A stretch of 64,000 bases of DNA, taken from assembly GCA_965249175.1 (NCBI GenBank), contig OZ252227.1, forward strand, positions 6,262,001-6,326,000, read 5' to 3'. How positions within the stretch are numbered: the stretch's first letter is position 1; every line of letters begins with the position of its first letter. Made by a program: the position numbers and the translations under genes. Positions 1 to 9,005 of this stretch are shown piece by piece. The notes under the pieces are model-generated. The model saw only the letters and a program-made list of their open reading frames with translations, had not been told where the DNA came from and ran no database searches. This DNA is from CAZYFH01 sp965249175 (GTDB lineage: Bacteria > Acidobacteriota > Vicinamibacteria > Vicinamibacterales > UBA8438).

Positions 1-1899
1 GGCGATCCAGCGATCGGACCGAGCATTCAGGTGTATCGCGCCCCGGAGTTCGCGGATCAGACCGTGCGGCAGGGCGCCGACGTCCCGTTCGGCACGCACG
101 GCGGCTTGGCGGTTCGCCATGCCTTCTCGCTCGATGGCGAGTACACGTTCACGCTCCGTTTGCAGCGGAACTCGATCGGCGACACGATTCGCGGTATCGA
201 CGACGAGCACGAAATCCAGGCACGCGTCGACCATCGTCTCGTCGAGCGCTTCCGTGTCGGCGGCCGATACCCGGGACACGACATCGGGCTCGTCAACGGG
301 GTGCCGGATGACGATCTCGACGCCCAGGCGTTGCACACCTACCGACTCACGGCCGATGACCATCTCGAGTTCCGCATGCGGGTCCCCGCGGGCACCCACC
401 TTGTGAGCGCCGCGTTCACCGACCGTGCACCGACCGTCTCCGAGCTCGTGCCGCTCGCGCCGTCGTCGCGCAAGCGGAGCATCTTCACGGATGATGCGGG
501 CGACCCCAGCATTGAGACCCTGTCGATCGCAGGGCCGTATGACGGCCGCCGACCGGAGGACACGCCCAGCCGCCGGCGCATTTTCCTCTGTCGACCCGCG
601 ACCGATCATGACGAGGTGCCGTGCGCCCAGACGATTCTCCAGACGCTCGCCGCGCGTGCCTATCGCCGGCCGGCGACCGACGCCGATCTCGACGATCTGA
701 TGCGTCTCTACACCGCAGGCAGCCACGACGGCGATTTCGACGCAGGGATCCAGCTCGCGCTCGAGGGGTTGCTGGCATCGCCGTCGTTTCTGTTCAGCAT
801 CGAGCAGGATCCCGTCGACTCGCGTCCGGGCACGGTGTACCGGCTGAGCGACCTGGAGCTCGCCTCTCGATTGTCGGTGTTTCTGTGGAAGAGCCTGCCC
901 GACGAGGCGCTGGCCGCGGTCGACGGCACGCTGGCCGACCCGACGGTGCTGGCTGGCGAGACGCGGCGTATGCTCGCTGACCCGAAGGCGTCGCGGTGGA
1001 TCACGGACTTCGGCGAGCAGTGGCTGACCGTCCGCAACCTCCAGGCGCATGCGCCTGACCCCGATCGATTCCCCGACTTCGATGACAGCCTGCGGAATGC
1101 GATGGCGACGGAGACGAGGCTGTTCTTCGAGAGCCAGGTACGCGAGGACCGCAGCGCGCTGGATCTCCTGCGCGCGGACTACACCTTTCTCAACGAGCGG
1201 TTGGCGCGGCATTATGGGATGCCGGGCGTCTACGGAAGCCACTTCCGTCGGGTGCCGGTGACCGATCCGGCCCGCCGCGGCCTGCTGGGACACGGAAGCG
1301 TGCTGACGGTGACGTCGTACGCGAACCGGACCTCAGTCGTGTTGCGCGGCAAGTGGGTGCTCGAAACGCTGCTCGGCGCGCCGCCGCCGCCGCCGCCGGC
1401 GGATGTGCCGGACATCGCCGAGAACACGCCCGGGGAGGAGCCGGCGTCCTTGCGCGAGCGCATGGAGCGACACCGGGCAAGCCCCGTATGCGCGAGCTGT
1501 CACGCGCCGATGGACCCGTTCGGCTTCGTGCTGGAAACGTTCGACGCGACGGGGCGGTGGCGTGAGACCGATGCGGGGGCCGTGATCGACACGGAGACGA
1601 CACTGCCCGACGGGGGCGCGATCCACGGGCCAGACGGGTTGCGCGACTACCTGCTCGGTCGTCGCGACGAGTTTCTCCGTACCGTCGTCGAGCGGCTGCT
1701 CGCCTATGCCCTCGGCCGCGGCCTCGAATACTACGACGCGCCCGCCGTGCGGCAGATCGTGCGCGACGCGTCGCGAGAGGACTATCGGTGGTCGTCGCTC
1801 GTGCTTGGCGTCGTCCGGAGCGTGCCCTTCCAGATGCGTCGGGTCGCCGATGCCGTCGAGTCGGCGGCGCCCGCGACGGTCGCGGCCGCACCACGCTGA
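1..1899 (+). CDS. DUF1592/DUF1588/DUF1585 domain protein, 5' partial
   Basis: The frame is open from base 1, so the gene begins before the window; the first in-frame Met at 31 is not a start. Domain order matches the intact paralog at 39725-42214: a carbohydrate-binding-like N-part, then DUF1595 (about base 625-800), DUF1592 (850-1250, with a NERLARHYG motif), DUF1588 (1270-1560, carrying a CASCH haem-type motif near base 1490) and DUF1585 (1610-1850). Proteins of this type in Planctomycetes and Acidobacteria are exported, cytochrome-linked and of unknown reaction. The DUF1552 gene follows after 27 bp, as it does in the second copy, so the two products probably work together. The missing N-terminus would hold the signal peptide and first CxxCH, as in the paralog. 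Confidence 0.9.
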   Translation, partial: GDPAIGPSIQVYRAPEFADQTVRQGADVPFGTHGGLAVRHAFSLDGEYTFTLRLQRNSIGDTIRGIDDEHEIQARVDHRLVERFRVGGRYPGHDIGLVNGVPDDDLDAQALHTYRLTADDHLEFRMRVPAGTHLVSAAFTDRAPTVSELVPLAPSSRKRSIFTDDAGDPSIETLSIAGPYDGRRPEDTPSRRRIFLCRPATDHDEVPCAQTILQTLAARAYRRPATDADLDDLMRLYTAGSHDGDFDAGIQLALEGLLASPSFLFSIEQDPVDSRPGTVYRLSDLELASRLSVFLWKSLPDEALAAVDGTLADPTVLAGETRRMLADPKASRWITDFGEQWLTVRNLQAHAPDPDRFPDFDDSLRNAMATETRLFFESQVREDRSALDLLRADYTFLNERLARHYGMPGVYGSHFRRVPVTDPARRGLLGHGSVLTVTSYANRTSVVLRGKWVLETLLGAPPPPPPADVPDIAENTPGEEPASLRERMERHRASPVCASCHAPMDPFGFVLETFDATGRWRETDAGAVIDTETTLPDGGAIHGPDGLRDYLLGRRDEFLRTVVERLLAYALGRGLEYYDAPAVRQIVRDASREDYRWSSLVLGVVRSVPFQMRRVADAVESAAPATVAAAPR

Positions 1900-1926
1900 C
1901 CGACGTTCGCCACGAGGAGAGCCGTC

Positions 1927-3288
1927 ATGTTCATCTTCAAGAAACATCTGCCCCGCCGAACCGTCCTGCGCGGTCTTGGCACGGCGCTCGCGCTGCCGTG
2001 GCTCGACGGCATGGTGCCGGCGCTGACCGCGCTCGCGCAAAGCGGTGCCGCGCCGGCCCGGCGGTTCGGTGTCTTCTACGTGCCCAACGGCATGTCGATG
2101 GGGTATTGGTCACCGGAGACCGAAGGGGCGATGGTCGACTTGCCGCCGACGCTCGGCGCGCTGCAGCCACATAAGGACCAGGTCCTGCTGCTCGGCGGGC
2201 TCGACCTCGACGCGGCCGACAACGTGCGGCGGGCGGGAGCCCATGCGCCGTCCTCGGGCACGTATCTGACCTGCGTGCCGTTCAACGCAATCACCGATGC
2301 CAACGTCGTCGCAGCGACGACGGTGGACCAACTCGTCGCGAAGGAGCTCGCGAAAGAGACGCAGCTTGGCTCGCTCGAGCTCGGGTTGGAATCGGCCGGG
2401 ATGCTCGGCGCCTGCGACGGCGCGAGCTGTGCCTTGACTAACACGATCGCCTGGAGCACCCCGACGACGCCGTTGCCGATCGACAACGATCCCCGATCCG
2501 TCTTCGAGCGGCTGTTCGGCCTGACCGGGAGCACGGACCCCGCGGCGCGGCGCGCGCGGCTGGAGCGCGACCGCAGCATTCTCGACGTGCTGACCGACCA
2601 AGTTGCGCGGCTTGCCGTGTCGCTGGGGCCCGCGGATGGGGCCAAGCTCGATGAGTATCTAGACTCCGTCCGCGATGTGGAGCGGCGCATCCAGAAGGCA
2701 GAGGAGCAGAGCGCGCGGGAGCTCCCGGTCGTTGACCAGCCGGCTGGGATTCCGAGCGACTACGGCGAGCATGCCAGGCTGATGATGGATCTGCTCGCGT
2801 TGGCCTACCAGACAGACCTCACGCGTGTCAGCACGTTCATGCTGGCGCGGGAGGTCAGTAGCCGGGCCTACCCGGAGATCGGCGTCTCCGATTCCCACCA
2901 TCCGTTGTCGCATCACGCGAACGAGCCTGCGAAGCTCGCGCGCCTACACAAGGTCAATGCCTACCACGTCTATCAGTTCGCCTATCTGGTGAACAAGCTG
3001 GCCGCGCTGCCCGAGGGCGACGGGACGATGCTCGACCACTCGGTGTTCCTGTATGGCACCGGCATCAGCGAAAGCAACTCGCACTCGTACGATGACCTGC
3101 CCATCGCGGTGGTTGGCGGGAAAGGGGCCGGGGTCACCGGTGGCCGCTACGTCCGATATCCGAAGGGAACCCCGCTCGCCAACCTGCACCTGACGCTGCT
3201 GGACAAGCTGGGCGTCCGCCTGGAGAGCTTCGCCGACAGCACGGGGACGCTCGACGCGCTCGGAGACCGCACGCTCTCAGATGTGTAG
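1927..3288 (+). CDS. DUF1552 domain protein, Tat-type signal
   Basis: This 453-residue protein starts with a PRRTVLRGLG segment, a twin-arginine-like signal followed by a hydrophobic stretch, so it is probably exported folded. The body is a DUF1552 protein, related in layout to DUF1501/sulfatase-like alkaline-phosphatase folds, with GVFYVPNGMSM near the start and SDSHHPLSHH around residue 325 as the likely metal-binding region. A GAGAGCC ribosome site precedes the ATG. It lies 27 bp after the DUF1592 gene and is paralogous to 42211-43548. The reaction is unknown; the strict pairing implies a shared periplasmic function. Confidence 0.9.
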   Translation: MFIFKKHLPRRTVLRGLGTALALPWLDGMVPALTALAQSGAAPARRFGVFYVPNGMSMGYWSPETEGAMVDLPPTLGALQPHKDQVLLLGGLDLDAADNVRRAGAHAPSSGTYLTCVPFNAITDANVVAATTVDQLVAKELAKETQLGSLELGLESAGMLGACDGASCALTNTIAWSTPTTPLPIDNDPRSVFERLFGLTGSTDPAARRARLERDRSILDVLTDQVARLAVSLGPADGAKLDEYLDSVRDVERRIQKAEEQSARELPVVDQPAGIPSDYGEHARLMMDLLALAYQTDLTRVSTFMLAREVSSRAYPEIGVSDSHHPLSHHANEPAKLARLHKVNAYHVYQFAYLVNKLAALPEGDGTMLDHSVFLYGTGISESNSHSYDDLPIAVVGGKGAGVTGGRYVRYPKGTPLANLHLTLLDKLGVRLESFADSTGTLDALGDRTLSDV

Positions 3289-3301
3289 CCGCACCAAGTG
3301 T

Positions 3302-3346
3302 AGGGCGGGGCTTCAGCTCCGCCGGCAGGCCTGAAGGCCTACGCCA
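3302..3346. repeat. REP-like double palindrome
   Basis: Two adjacent imperfect hairpins lie just after the DUF1552 stop: GGCGGGGC-ttca-GCTCCGCC type, then AGGCCT-ga-AGGCCT. The AGGCCTgaAGGCCT core recurs at 12.33 kb and in a close variant at 8.92 kb, always between genes. It may act as a transcription end or mRNA stabiliser between these converging genes. Confidence 0.6.
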
Positions 3347-3352
3347 CGCCGT

Positions 3353-3811
3353 CTACCCCGCCGGCTCGGCCAGGTAGACCTCGTCGCTGACCGGCTCTTC
3401 CCACTCGGCGCCGCCACCCTGCACCGCGATCATGACCAGCGGGCTGTCGGGCGCGGCCCCGTGCCAGTGGACGACACCGCCGGCGCTGAACACCGGCTCA
3501 CCGGGCCGCAATTCCCGGAGCGGCTCGCCCCGGACCTGAAACCGTCCGCGACCCTCTTCAGGAAGCAGCAACTGGCCCCAGCCGTGACTGTGCCAGTGCG
3601 CACGGGCGCCGGCCACGAGGCGGACGCGCGCCTTGCCGACCTCGTCGCTGTTCACAACGCTCGGCGGCGGGCCTGTGAAGAAGTCCGCCAGGGTGCCTTG
3701 CTGGGCCGCGGCGGTTGCCCCCGGCCAACCGCTCAGCATCAGTCCGACCACACCCACTGCGACAATCGACAGGGTGATCTCTCGCATCGTCCACGTGTGA
3801 CGTCGTCTCAT
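3353..3811 (-). CDS. Exported cupin-domain protein
   Basis: A 152-residue protein with an N-terminal hydrophobic segment (about 13-36) ending in an ATAAAQQ cleavage-like site, followed by a single conserved beta-barrel cupin. Metal ligands are visible as HWHSH in motif 1 (about 72-76) and HWHG in motif 2 (about 114-117). GGAGGG lies 5 bp before the ATG. It follows the ABC operon on the same strand with a 34-bp gap and could be co-transcribed or separate. Cupins of this size are often sugar or phenolic binding/isomerising proteins; the substrate cannot be told. Confidence 0.8.
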   Translation of the reverse strand: MRRRHTWTMREITLSIVAVGVVGLMLSGWPGATAAAQQGTLADFFTGPPPSVVNSDEVGKARVRLVAGARAHWHSHGWGQLLLPEEGRGRFQVRGEPLRELRPGEPVFSAGGVVHWHGAAPDSPLVMIAVQGGGAEWEEPVSDEVYLAEPAG

Positions 3812-3845
3812 CGATTCCCTCCGGCGGCCGCGCGTGGCCGCCTCA

Positions 3846-4607
3846 CTAGCGATACGCCAGCCGGTTGAACCGCTGCATCATCCAGCGGATCAACACGACC
3901 TGGAAGACGATACCAAGGATGAGCGCCAGCCACCACAGGCCGTCGCCCGCGAGCGCCATCCAGTACGCCTTGGCGATCAGGAACGGTGGGAACACGCCGA
4001 TCAGCCACTGCCACGGGTCCGGGGCGAACCAGCCGACCAGAATGGTCCAGCCCGCGATGCTGGAGAATTTCGAATACGCGAAACCGGCCAGCTTGTTCTC
4101 GGCCACGATGGCGTAAAACAGCGCGAAGATCGGCGCCGTGAGCGATCCACCCGCGGCAATCAGCACGAGCTGCCACATCGGGAGCAGCGACTGATTGATG
4201 ATGAGCACCCCAGCCACGATGGACACGAAACCCAGCACTCCCGGCAGAGCGACGCGGTAGAGCGCGTATTGACCGAGCGGCACCGGCGTCACCGCCATCG
4301 CCGTGAGCGTGTGCTGGTCCTTTTCGTCGAGCAGCACGAAGCCGATGATCGTCCCCACGATCAGGGCGGTCGTGTAGACCCCCATGTTGACGACCACCAT
4401 CGGATAGAGGTCGGACAGCGGGATCGGAATCGTCTCGCCCGGCATCACGCCAACCTCGGCGAGGTAGGCGTTCATCACGGGGAGCAGGCCGCGCACGAGG
4501 GCGCAGAAGCCCACCACGAGCGTGAACATGAAGACGAGAAAGCGGTCGCGCCCGATGAGCTTGATGTCACTGCGTCCGAGCGTCCCGACGAGCTGGATGG
4601 CGTTCAT
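3846..4607 (-). CDS. ABC transporter permease (second)
   Basis: The frame continues upstream, but that part is out-of-frame shadow of the preceding permease; the real start is the ATG at 4607 (MNAIQLVG), giving 253 residues. About six hydrophobic segments are visible, for example around GFCALVRGLLP and LVLIAAGGSLTAPIF. It is the second membrane subunit of a TetR-ATPase-permease-permease operon resembling fluoroquinolone/drug exporters of the ABC-2 type. The gap to the upstream permease is 20 bp. The exported substrate is unknown. Confidence 0.85.
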   Translation of the reverse strand: MNAIQLVGTLGRSDIKLIGRDRFLVFMFTLVVGFCALVRGLLPVMNAYLAEVGVMPGETIPIPLSDLYPMVVVNMGVYTTALIVGTIIGFVLLDEKDQHTLTAMAVTPVPLGQYALYRVALPGVLGFVSIVAGVLIINQSLLPMWQLVLIAAGGSLTAPIFALFYAIVAENKLAGFAYSKFSSIAGWTILVGWFAPDPWQWLIGVFPPFLIAKAYWMALAGDGLWWLALILGIVFQVVLIRWMMQRFNRLAYR

Positions 4608-4627
4608 GGTCCGTCCCCCGTGCCTGT

Positions 4628-5356
4628 CTACGAACCAACCCTGACGACGAGATGCCGGTGGAAGGCGCGCTGCGCCCACACCGTCAATCCGACCAGGAGC
4701 GCCGCCGTGTATCCGATCGCATACAGCCATTCCCCGGCCGACAGCGCCCTGTAGGCGCCCTGCATGATCACGGTGGGCGCGCTCGTCGGGATCACCAGCA
4801 GCAGCGGATGTTCGACCCAGCCGAGGAAATACAAGAAGGGGAGTTGGAGCACCGTGGCGACCAGGCCCATCAGGATGAGAAAGTCGGTGATGGCGTCGAG
4901 CCGGACGATGATGATGATGCCGATCAGCGTGTAGAGGACGCCGATCCCGATTATGCCGACCAGCAGAATCGGGATGTTCGGCAGCGTCACGTCGACCGAA
5001 AAGCTCATGATCAATGTCGCCCCGCCGATCATCACGACCGATTCGAGGGTCGCGAGCGCAGTCAAGCTGAGGACCTTCGACCAGAGATACTCGGAGGACC
5101 GCAAGGGCGACACGAGGGTCGCGCTGAGCGTCCCCTCGTCCTTCTCGAACAGCATGATCGCTCCGACGTAGAGCAGCGTCGTCCCGCCCACGACCAGCAG
5201 CAGCAGGGTCGGCATGTACGCCGGGAGGCGCTCCGGGGTGGACAGCCACGCCATGGCGACGGCGACGATGATCGCGGCGCCGATCCCCACGACGTACAGG
5301 TTCGTCCGAAGCTGGACGATCACGTCGGTTCGTATTGCGGTGAGCAGGCGGGTCAC
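4628..5356 (-). CDS. ABC-2 type transporter permease (first)
   Basis: A 242-residue hydrophobic protein with about six membrane segments; the first is at roughly 20-40 (VVGIGAAIIVAVAMAWL). It also carries an EKDEGTLSATLVSPL stretch, the cytoplasmic loop typical of ABC-2 permeases. The start overlaps the stop of the ATPase gene by 4 bp (ATGA), implying translational coupling. It forms the exporter with the two neighbouring subunits. The paired asymmetric permeases resemble the Rv2686c/Rv2687c arrangement, which is an inference from layout. Confidence 0.87.
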   Translation of the reverse strand: MTRLLTAIRTDVIVQLRTNLYVVGIGAAIIVAVAMAWLSTPERLPAYMPTLLLLVVGGTTLLYVGAIMLFEKDEGTLSATLVSPLRSSEYLWSKVLSLTALATLESVVMIGGATLIMSFSVDVTLPNIPILLVGIIGIGVLYTLIGIIIIVRLDAITDFLILMGLVATVLQLPFLYFLGWVEHPLLLVIPTSAPTVIMQGAYRALSAGEWLYAIGYTAALLVGLTVWAQRAFHRHLVVRVGS

Positions 5357-6216
5357 ATCCCCAGCTCCTGGCCCGTCACCTCGATGAAGATGTTGTCCAG
5401 CGTCGATTCCTGCGTGTGGATCGTCTCGATGCGGCTGCCGGACCGCATCAGCGCCACAAACTCCGGGTTCTCGATCAGGCCATCCAGGGGAAAGTCCCGA
5501 TGCAGGATGTCCGCGGCGCCGTCGAGATACTCGACCCGCACGGCGCGCTGGCCGTGCCGTTTCTTGAGTACCGCCGGCGCATCAATCACCGTGATCTGTC
5601 CTGCGGTGATGAAGGCGACCCGGTCGCAGAGCTCGTCGGCGACGCCCATGTCGTGCGTCGTCACGAAGACCGTCGTACCCCGACCACGGAGATCCAGCAC
5701 GAGGTCCTTGATCCGTCGCGCATTCATGGGGTCGAGTCCGTTCGTTGGCTCGTCGAGGAAGAGCAAGCGCGGCCGGTGGATCACACTCCGCGCGACGTTG
5801 AGACGCACCTTCATCCCCTTGCTGAAGTCGGAGACCCGCTTCTGGGCGTCCTCTTCCAGTCCAACCCACTGCAGAACCTCCATCGGGTCGGCTGTGTCAC
5901 CGCTGTATAGCCCGCGGAAGTGAGTCAGGTTCTCGATCGCGGTCAGCTTGAGATAGTGGTTCGGCAGCTCGAACGAGATTCCCAGGTGCTCGTAATAGTC
6001 CTGTCCCCAGTCACGCAGCTCGCGGTCCATGACGCGGACGGAGCCCCCGTAGCCCCGCAGCAAGCCGATCAGAATGCTCTGCGTCGTCGTCTTGCCGGCA
6101 CCCGACGGCCCGAGAAAACCGAAGATCTCTCGTTCCGCGACCTCGAAGCTCAGACCATGCAGCGTCTCCGTGTCACCACGCGGATAGGTATAGGTCAGAT
6201 CAGTGACGGCTATCAC
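5353..6216 (-). CDS. ABC transporter ATP-binding protein
   Basis: A 287-residue nucleotide-binding subunit. Walker A is GPSGAGKTT (about 37-45), the signature is FSKGMKVRL, Walker B is LLFLDEP followed by the D-loop, and the switch His lies in VTTHDM. It powers the export of an unknown substrate through the two permeases downstream. Both ends overlap neighbours by 4 bp (TetR upstream, permease downstream), so the three genes form one tight operon, probably repressed by the TetR product. Confidence 0.93.
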   Translation of the reverse strand: MIAVTDLTYTYPRGDTETLHGLSFEVAEREIFGFLGPSGAGKTTTQSILIGLLRGYGGSVRVMDRELRDWGQDYYEHLGISFELPNHYLKLTAIENLTHFRGLYSGDTADPMEVLQWVGLEEDAQKRVSDFSKGMKVRLNVARSVIHRPRLLFLDEPTNGLDPMNARRIKDLVLDLRGRGTTVFVTTHDMGVADELCDRVAFITAGQITVIDAPAVLKKRHGQRAVRVEYLDGAADILHRDFPLDGLIENPEFVALMRSGSRIETIHTQESTLDNIFIEVTGQELGM

Positions 6217-6968
6217 GATGCACCTCGCTCCCGGCCCGGTGCTCCCGCCTTGTCGAACCGCTGGCGGCCCGCCGCGGCGATCTGCCGGATGATCGCCTTT
6301 CCGGTCTCGCTGTTTCTACCACCCGCCGGCGTGAGCGCGCTGTCCATGATCGCCGCGATGCCCTCGATCAGCTCGTCGATGGGCGGCCGGTCACTGGGCA
6401 CCCCGTCATCGAGCCCGGCCATCCCAAGCGCGATGAGGTCCATGATGTACGCGATCACACGGGGATCCAAGTCGCTACGCACCGCGCCAGCGTCCTGCAT
6501 CATCTTCACGAACACGTGCCGATGTGACGCTTTGTGCGCGTCCCGCATGCCGTGAAACGTATTGGGGCGTCGCCTGAGAAAGTTCCCGAGCACACGAGTG
6601 TCCTGCCTAAACATGGCGGCCATCAGCTTGCTGCTGTTCAGGGCATACAAGCTGTTCTTGTACATCCCGGCGATGGTGCCGCCGTTCGGATCGGCTTCGA
6701 TGAGCTCCAGCCACCGTTCGGCGTAGGTTCTCAGCTCTCGTCTCAGAAGCGCCTCGAACAGGTCGTCCTTGCTCTTGAAGTGCAAGTAGATCGCCCCTTT
6801 GCTCACGCCTGCTTCCCGCGCGATGTCGTCGATGGTCGTCTTGTCGTAGCCGTAGTGGACAACCAGTTCGGACGCTGCGGCGAAGATCTGCCGTTCGCGG
6901 TCTGCGTTCGCGGGGTTTGTCGCGGGAGCGTCTTGCGGAACCAAGACCGAATGACCGAATACACTCAT
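6213..6968 (-). CDS. TetR family transcriptional regulator
   Basis: The N-terminal helix-turn-helix is clear (TIDDIAREAGVSKGAIYLHF), preceded by REREQ-like residues at about 25; the C-terminal ligand domain is helical and variable. The start at 6968 gives 251 residues; an in-frame ATG at 6986 is a fair alternative and neither has a strong ribosome site. It heads the ABC exporter operon with a 4-bp overlap, so it most likely autoregulates and senses the exported compound. The 45-bp stretch upstream is unusually AT-rich and holds TTGACT on the minus strand at 7006-7001, a candidate -35. Confidence 0.9.
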   Translation of the reverse strand: MSVFGHSVLVPQDAPATNPANADRERQIFAAASELVVHYGYDKTTIDDIAREAGVSKGAIYLHFKSKDDLFEALLRRELRTYAERWLELIEADPNGGTIAGMYKNSLYALNSSKLMAAMFRQDTRVLGNFLRRRPNTFHGMRDAHKASHRHVFVKMMQDAGAVRSDLDPRVIAYIMDLIALGMAGLDDGVPSDRPPIDELIEGIAAIMDSALTPAGGRNSETGKAIIRQIAAAGRQRFDKAGAPGRERGAS

Positions 6969-7063
6969 ATAGTCAATTAGTAACATTTCTTGGTTTCCGG
7001 AGTCAACAGCCTTCGAGCGCCTGAGATGGAGGCCCCTGACATCTGCTGATACCATAGGTCCCC

Positions 7064-8881
7064 ATGACCAACGAGACCGGCCATTCGAGACGGGCGTTCG
7101 TGAAGCGGGTCGGTGCCGCCGCCGGCGCGGTCGCGCTTGCGCCCGGCGCGATGGCGCAAGCGGCGCAGCAGATGCCGCCGTCCCTCGTCGAGACGCCGCG
7201 GTCGGTTCATCCGACCCTCAGCAAACGCACACGCGGCTGGCTCCGGTTTCTCTGGGAAAAGACGACAACGCCCGACGACTGGAACGCCGACGGGGTGCCG
7301 CACCAGTGGTGGGACCGGTACTCGAATCCGGTCGTCACGAGCTATGGGCGCTTCGACCTGCACGACTCGTCGTACGCGCTGTTGCTCATGGCCGACCAGA
7401 CGCCGGCGTGGCGCGAGGTCTACACCCGCATCGGCGACGGGTTGGCGAGTCGCTATCCGACCTACTGGGGCGCCATCGACTGGCTGACGCAGATTGGCGA
7501 CGACCCGAGGCGCGCGAACTACCCGGAGCAGGTGATGGCGGGCATCCCCGAACGGCTCCGCGGCAACTACAACCGGATCGGTTGGACGGCCAACGGCGTC
7601 GAACCGTGGGGCCTCTCACCCGACCCGATCGGCTCCGAGGGCAATCTGTTCTTCCGAGGCTGGTTCAATCTGGTCCTCTCCATCTACAAGTACGTCTCGG
7701 GTGACGACAAATACGAGCGTCCGTTTCCCGTGACCGGCTACGGCGACGAGCAATTCGAGTGGGACCAGCACCGGATCGCGGCGCTTCTCGAGCGCCAGTA
7801 TCGCGAGCGTCCGGAGGGCCCGCAGTGCGAAAACACGAAGATCTGGTTTCCCTGCAACAGCGCCGCCGGCCTCGGGCTCCATCTCTACGATAAGGTGTTC
7901 GGCCGCGACGCTCACCGTCCCGTCGAGGGCTGGCTGGAATACGCCAAAGCGAACTACATGGGGGTCTCGAGCGACGGCAAGCTCGAGTGGGTCACCAACT
8001 ACTACGATCCGATCGTCAATCACAAGGCGACCGCCGGTCCGGCTGCCGGGGTGTACGATGCCTTTCTCCTGCTGCCACAGGACCGGGAGCTGGCGACGTT
8101 TCTCTATGAGTCCGCGGCGAACGCGCTCGGCTGGAACAACCCGAGTGTCGAGGTGATCCCCTCGCCCCACGGTCTGATCATGGCGCGCGAGCTGGGAGAC
8201 CATACCGTGGTCGCGCGACTGCGAGCGGCCACTGAGCGGCAGGCTGACCCTCGCTACTTTGGAGACCAGAACGAGATGTTTGGTTGGTGGTTCGGGCTGA
8301 ACGAGGGCTACCCGCGCGGACAGCTCAGCGCCAACATGATGGTGGCGGAAGTGGGCACCGACGACGCTTGGTATCGCGCCTTCGACGCGCCGCACATGGA
8401 TAAGTTCGACGCGCCCACGGTCGACGGCGTCGACTTCCCCGCGCTGGGCATTTACCAGGCGTGGAATGACACCGACAGCGGGACCCTCCACGTCGGGACA
8501 TACGCCGCGTCACCCGACCGGCGAGGTGTGGACACGAGCTGGCGCGTGACCAATCTGCCGAACACCGACGAGGTCTTCGTGCTCTGCGACGGCGAGCCGT
8601 TCACCCGGTTCGCGGTCGATGGCCCGAACGCCATCCGCCTGGACGGCACGATCGATCTCCGGCACTACCAGATCTTCACGGGGTATCGAGGGTCAGGGGC
8701 GCGGGCGGCCGAGGCTCGTCGGCGGGAGGAGAGCCGCGGGCGTGCGGCACCCGTCGACGGGGCAACGGCGGCTGGTCTGGCCGGCGCAAGCGCGTCCCCC
8801 TCGCGTCCCCAGCGTGCGGCGGACGCCAGCAGCAGCTTTTCGTCCGGGGCGGGGCCGACCTGCTCCTGCTGCAGAGCGTAA
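7064..8881 (+). CDS. Linalool dehydratase/isomerase-like protein, Tat-exported; suspect C-terminus
   Basis: The N-terminus has a twin-arginine signal (SRRAFVKRVG, then a hydrophobic Ala-rich stretch ending AMAQA). The core resembles linalool dehydratase/isomerase of Castellaniella: a GNLFFRGWFNLVLSIYKYVSG block, then Cys255 and Cys264 nine residues apart in a CENTKIWFPCNS context, matching the catalytic Cys pair spacing of the enzyme, and LYDKVFG after it. The enzyme's His in its KGHLNL motif is Trp here, so the chemistry may differ. Residues after about 540 become Arg/Ala/Ser-rich and unlike the rest, while another forward frame near 8825-8880 has strong coding character (LFVRGGADLLLLQ). A frameshift in 8690-8830 is likely. 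Confidence 0.75.
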   Translation: MTNETGHSRRAFVKRVGAAAGAVALAPGAMAQAAQQMPPSLVETPRSVHPTLSKRTRGWLRFLWEKTTTPDDWNADGVPHQWWDRYSNPVVTSYGRFDLHDSSYALLLMADQTPAWREVYTRIGDGLASRYPTYWGAIDWLTQIGDDPRRANYPEQVMAGIPERLRGNYNRIGWTANGVEPWGLSPDPIGSEGNLFFRGWFNLVLSIYKYVSGDDKYERPFPVTGYGDEQFEWDQHRIAALLERQYRERPEGPQCENTKIWFPCNSAAGLGLHLYDKVFGRDAHRPVEGWLEYAKANYMGVSSDGKLEWVTNYYDPIVNHKATAGPAAGVYDAFLLLPQDRELATFLYESAANALGWNNPSVEVIPSPHGLIMARELGDHTVVARLRAATERQADPRYFGDQNEMFGWWFGLNEGYPRGQLSANMMVAEVGTDDAWYRAFDAPHMDKFDAPTVDGVDFPALGIYQAWNDTDSGTLHVGTYAASPDRRGVDTSWRVTNLPNTDEVFVLCDGEPFTRFAVDGPNAIRLDGTIDLRHYQIFTGYRGSGARAAEARRREESRGRAAPVDGATAAGLAGASASPSRPQRAADASSSFSSGAGPTCSCCRA

Positions 8882-8911
8882 CTGGTGGCGACGCTCACGT
8901 GAGGAACATTC

Positions 8912-8955
8912 GTAGCGCAGGCCTTTAGGCCTGCGAGGCTGAAGCCTCGCGCTAC
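8912..8955. repeat. Cloverleaf-like REP palindrome
   Basis: Outer arms GTAGCGC and GCGCTAC enclose two inner hairpins, GCAGGCCT-tt-AGGCCTGC and CGAGGCT-g-AAGCCTCG, so the 44-bp unit can fold as a two-leaf structure. It sits between converging genes and shares its core with the palindromes at 3.3 and 12.33 kb. Confidence 0.75.
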
Positions 8956-9005
8956 GTCGAGCAACACACGTGAGATTCGGATTAGACGGTCTGTCGCGCG
9001 AAGGC

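Noticed and set aside
3846..5249. A 467-residue permease
   Set aside because: The first 214 codons are Arg/His-rich shadow of the other permease; membrane-protein sequence starts at ATG 4607.
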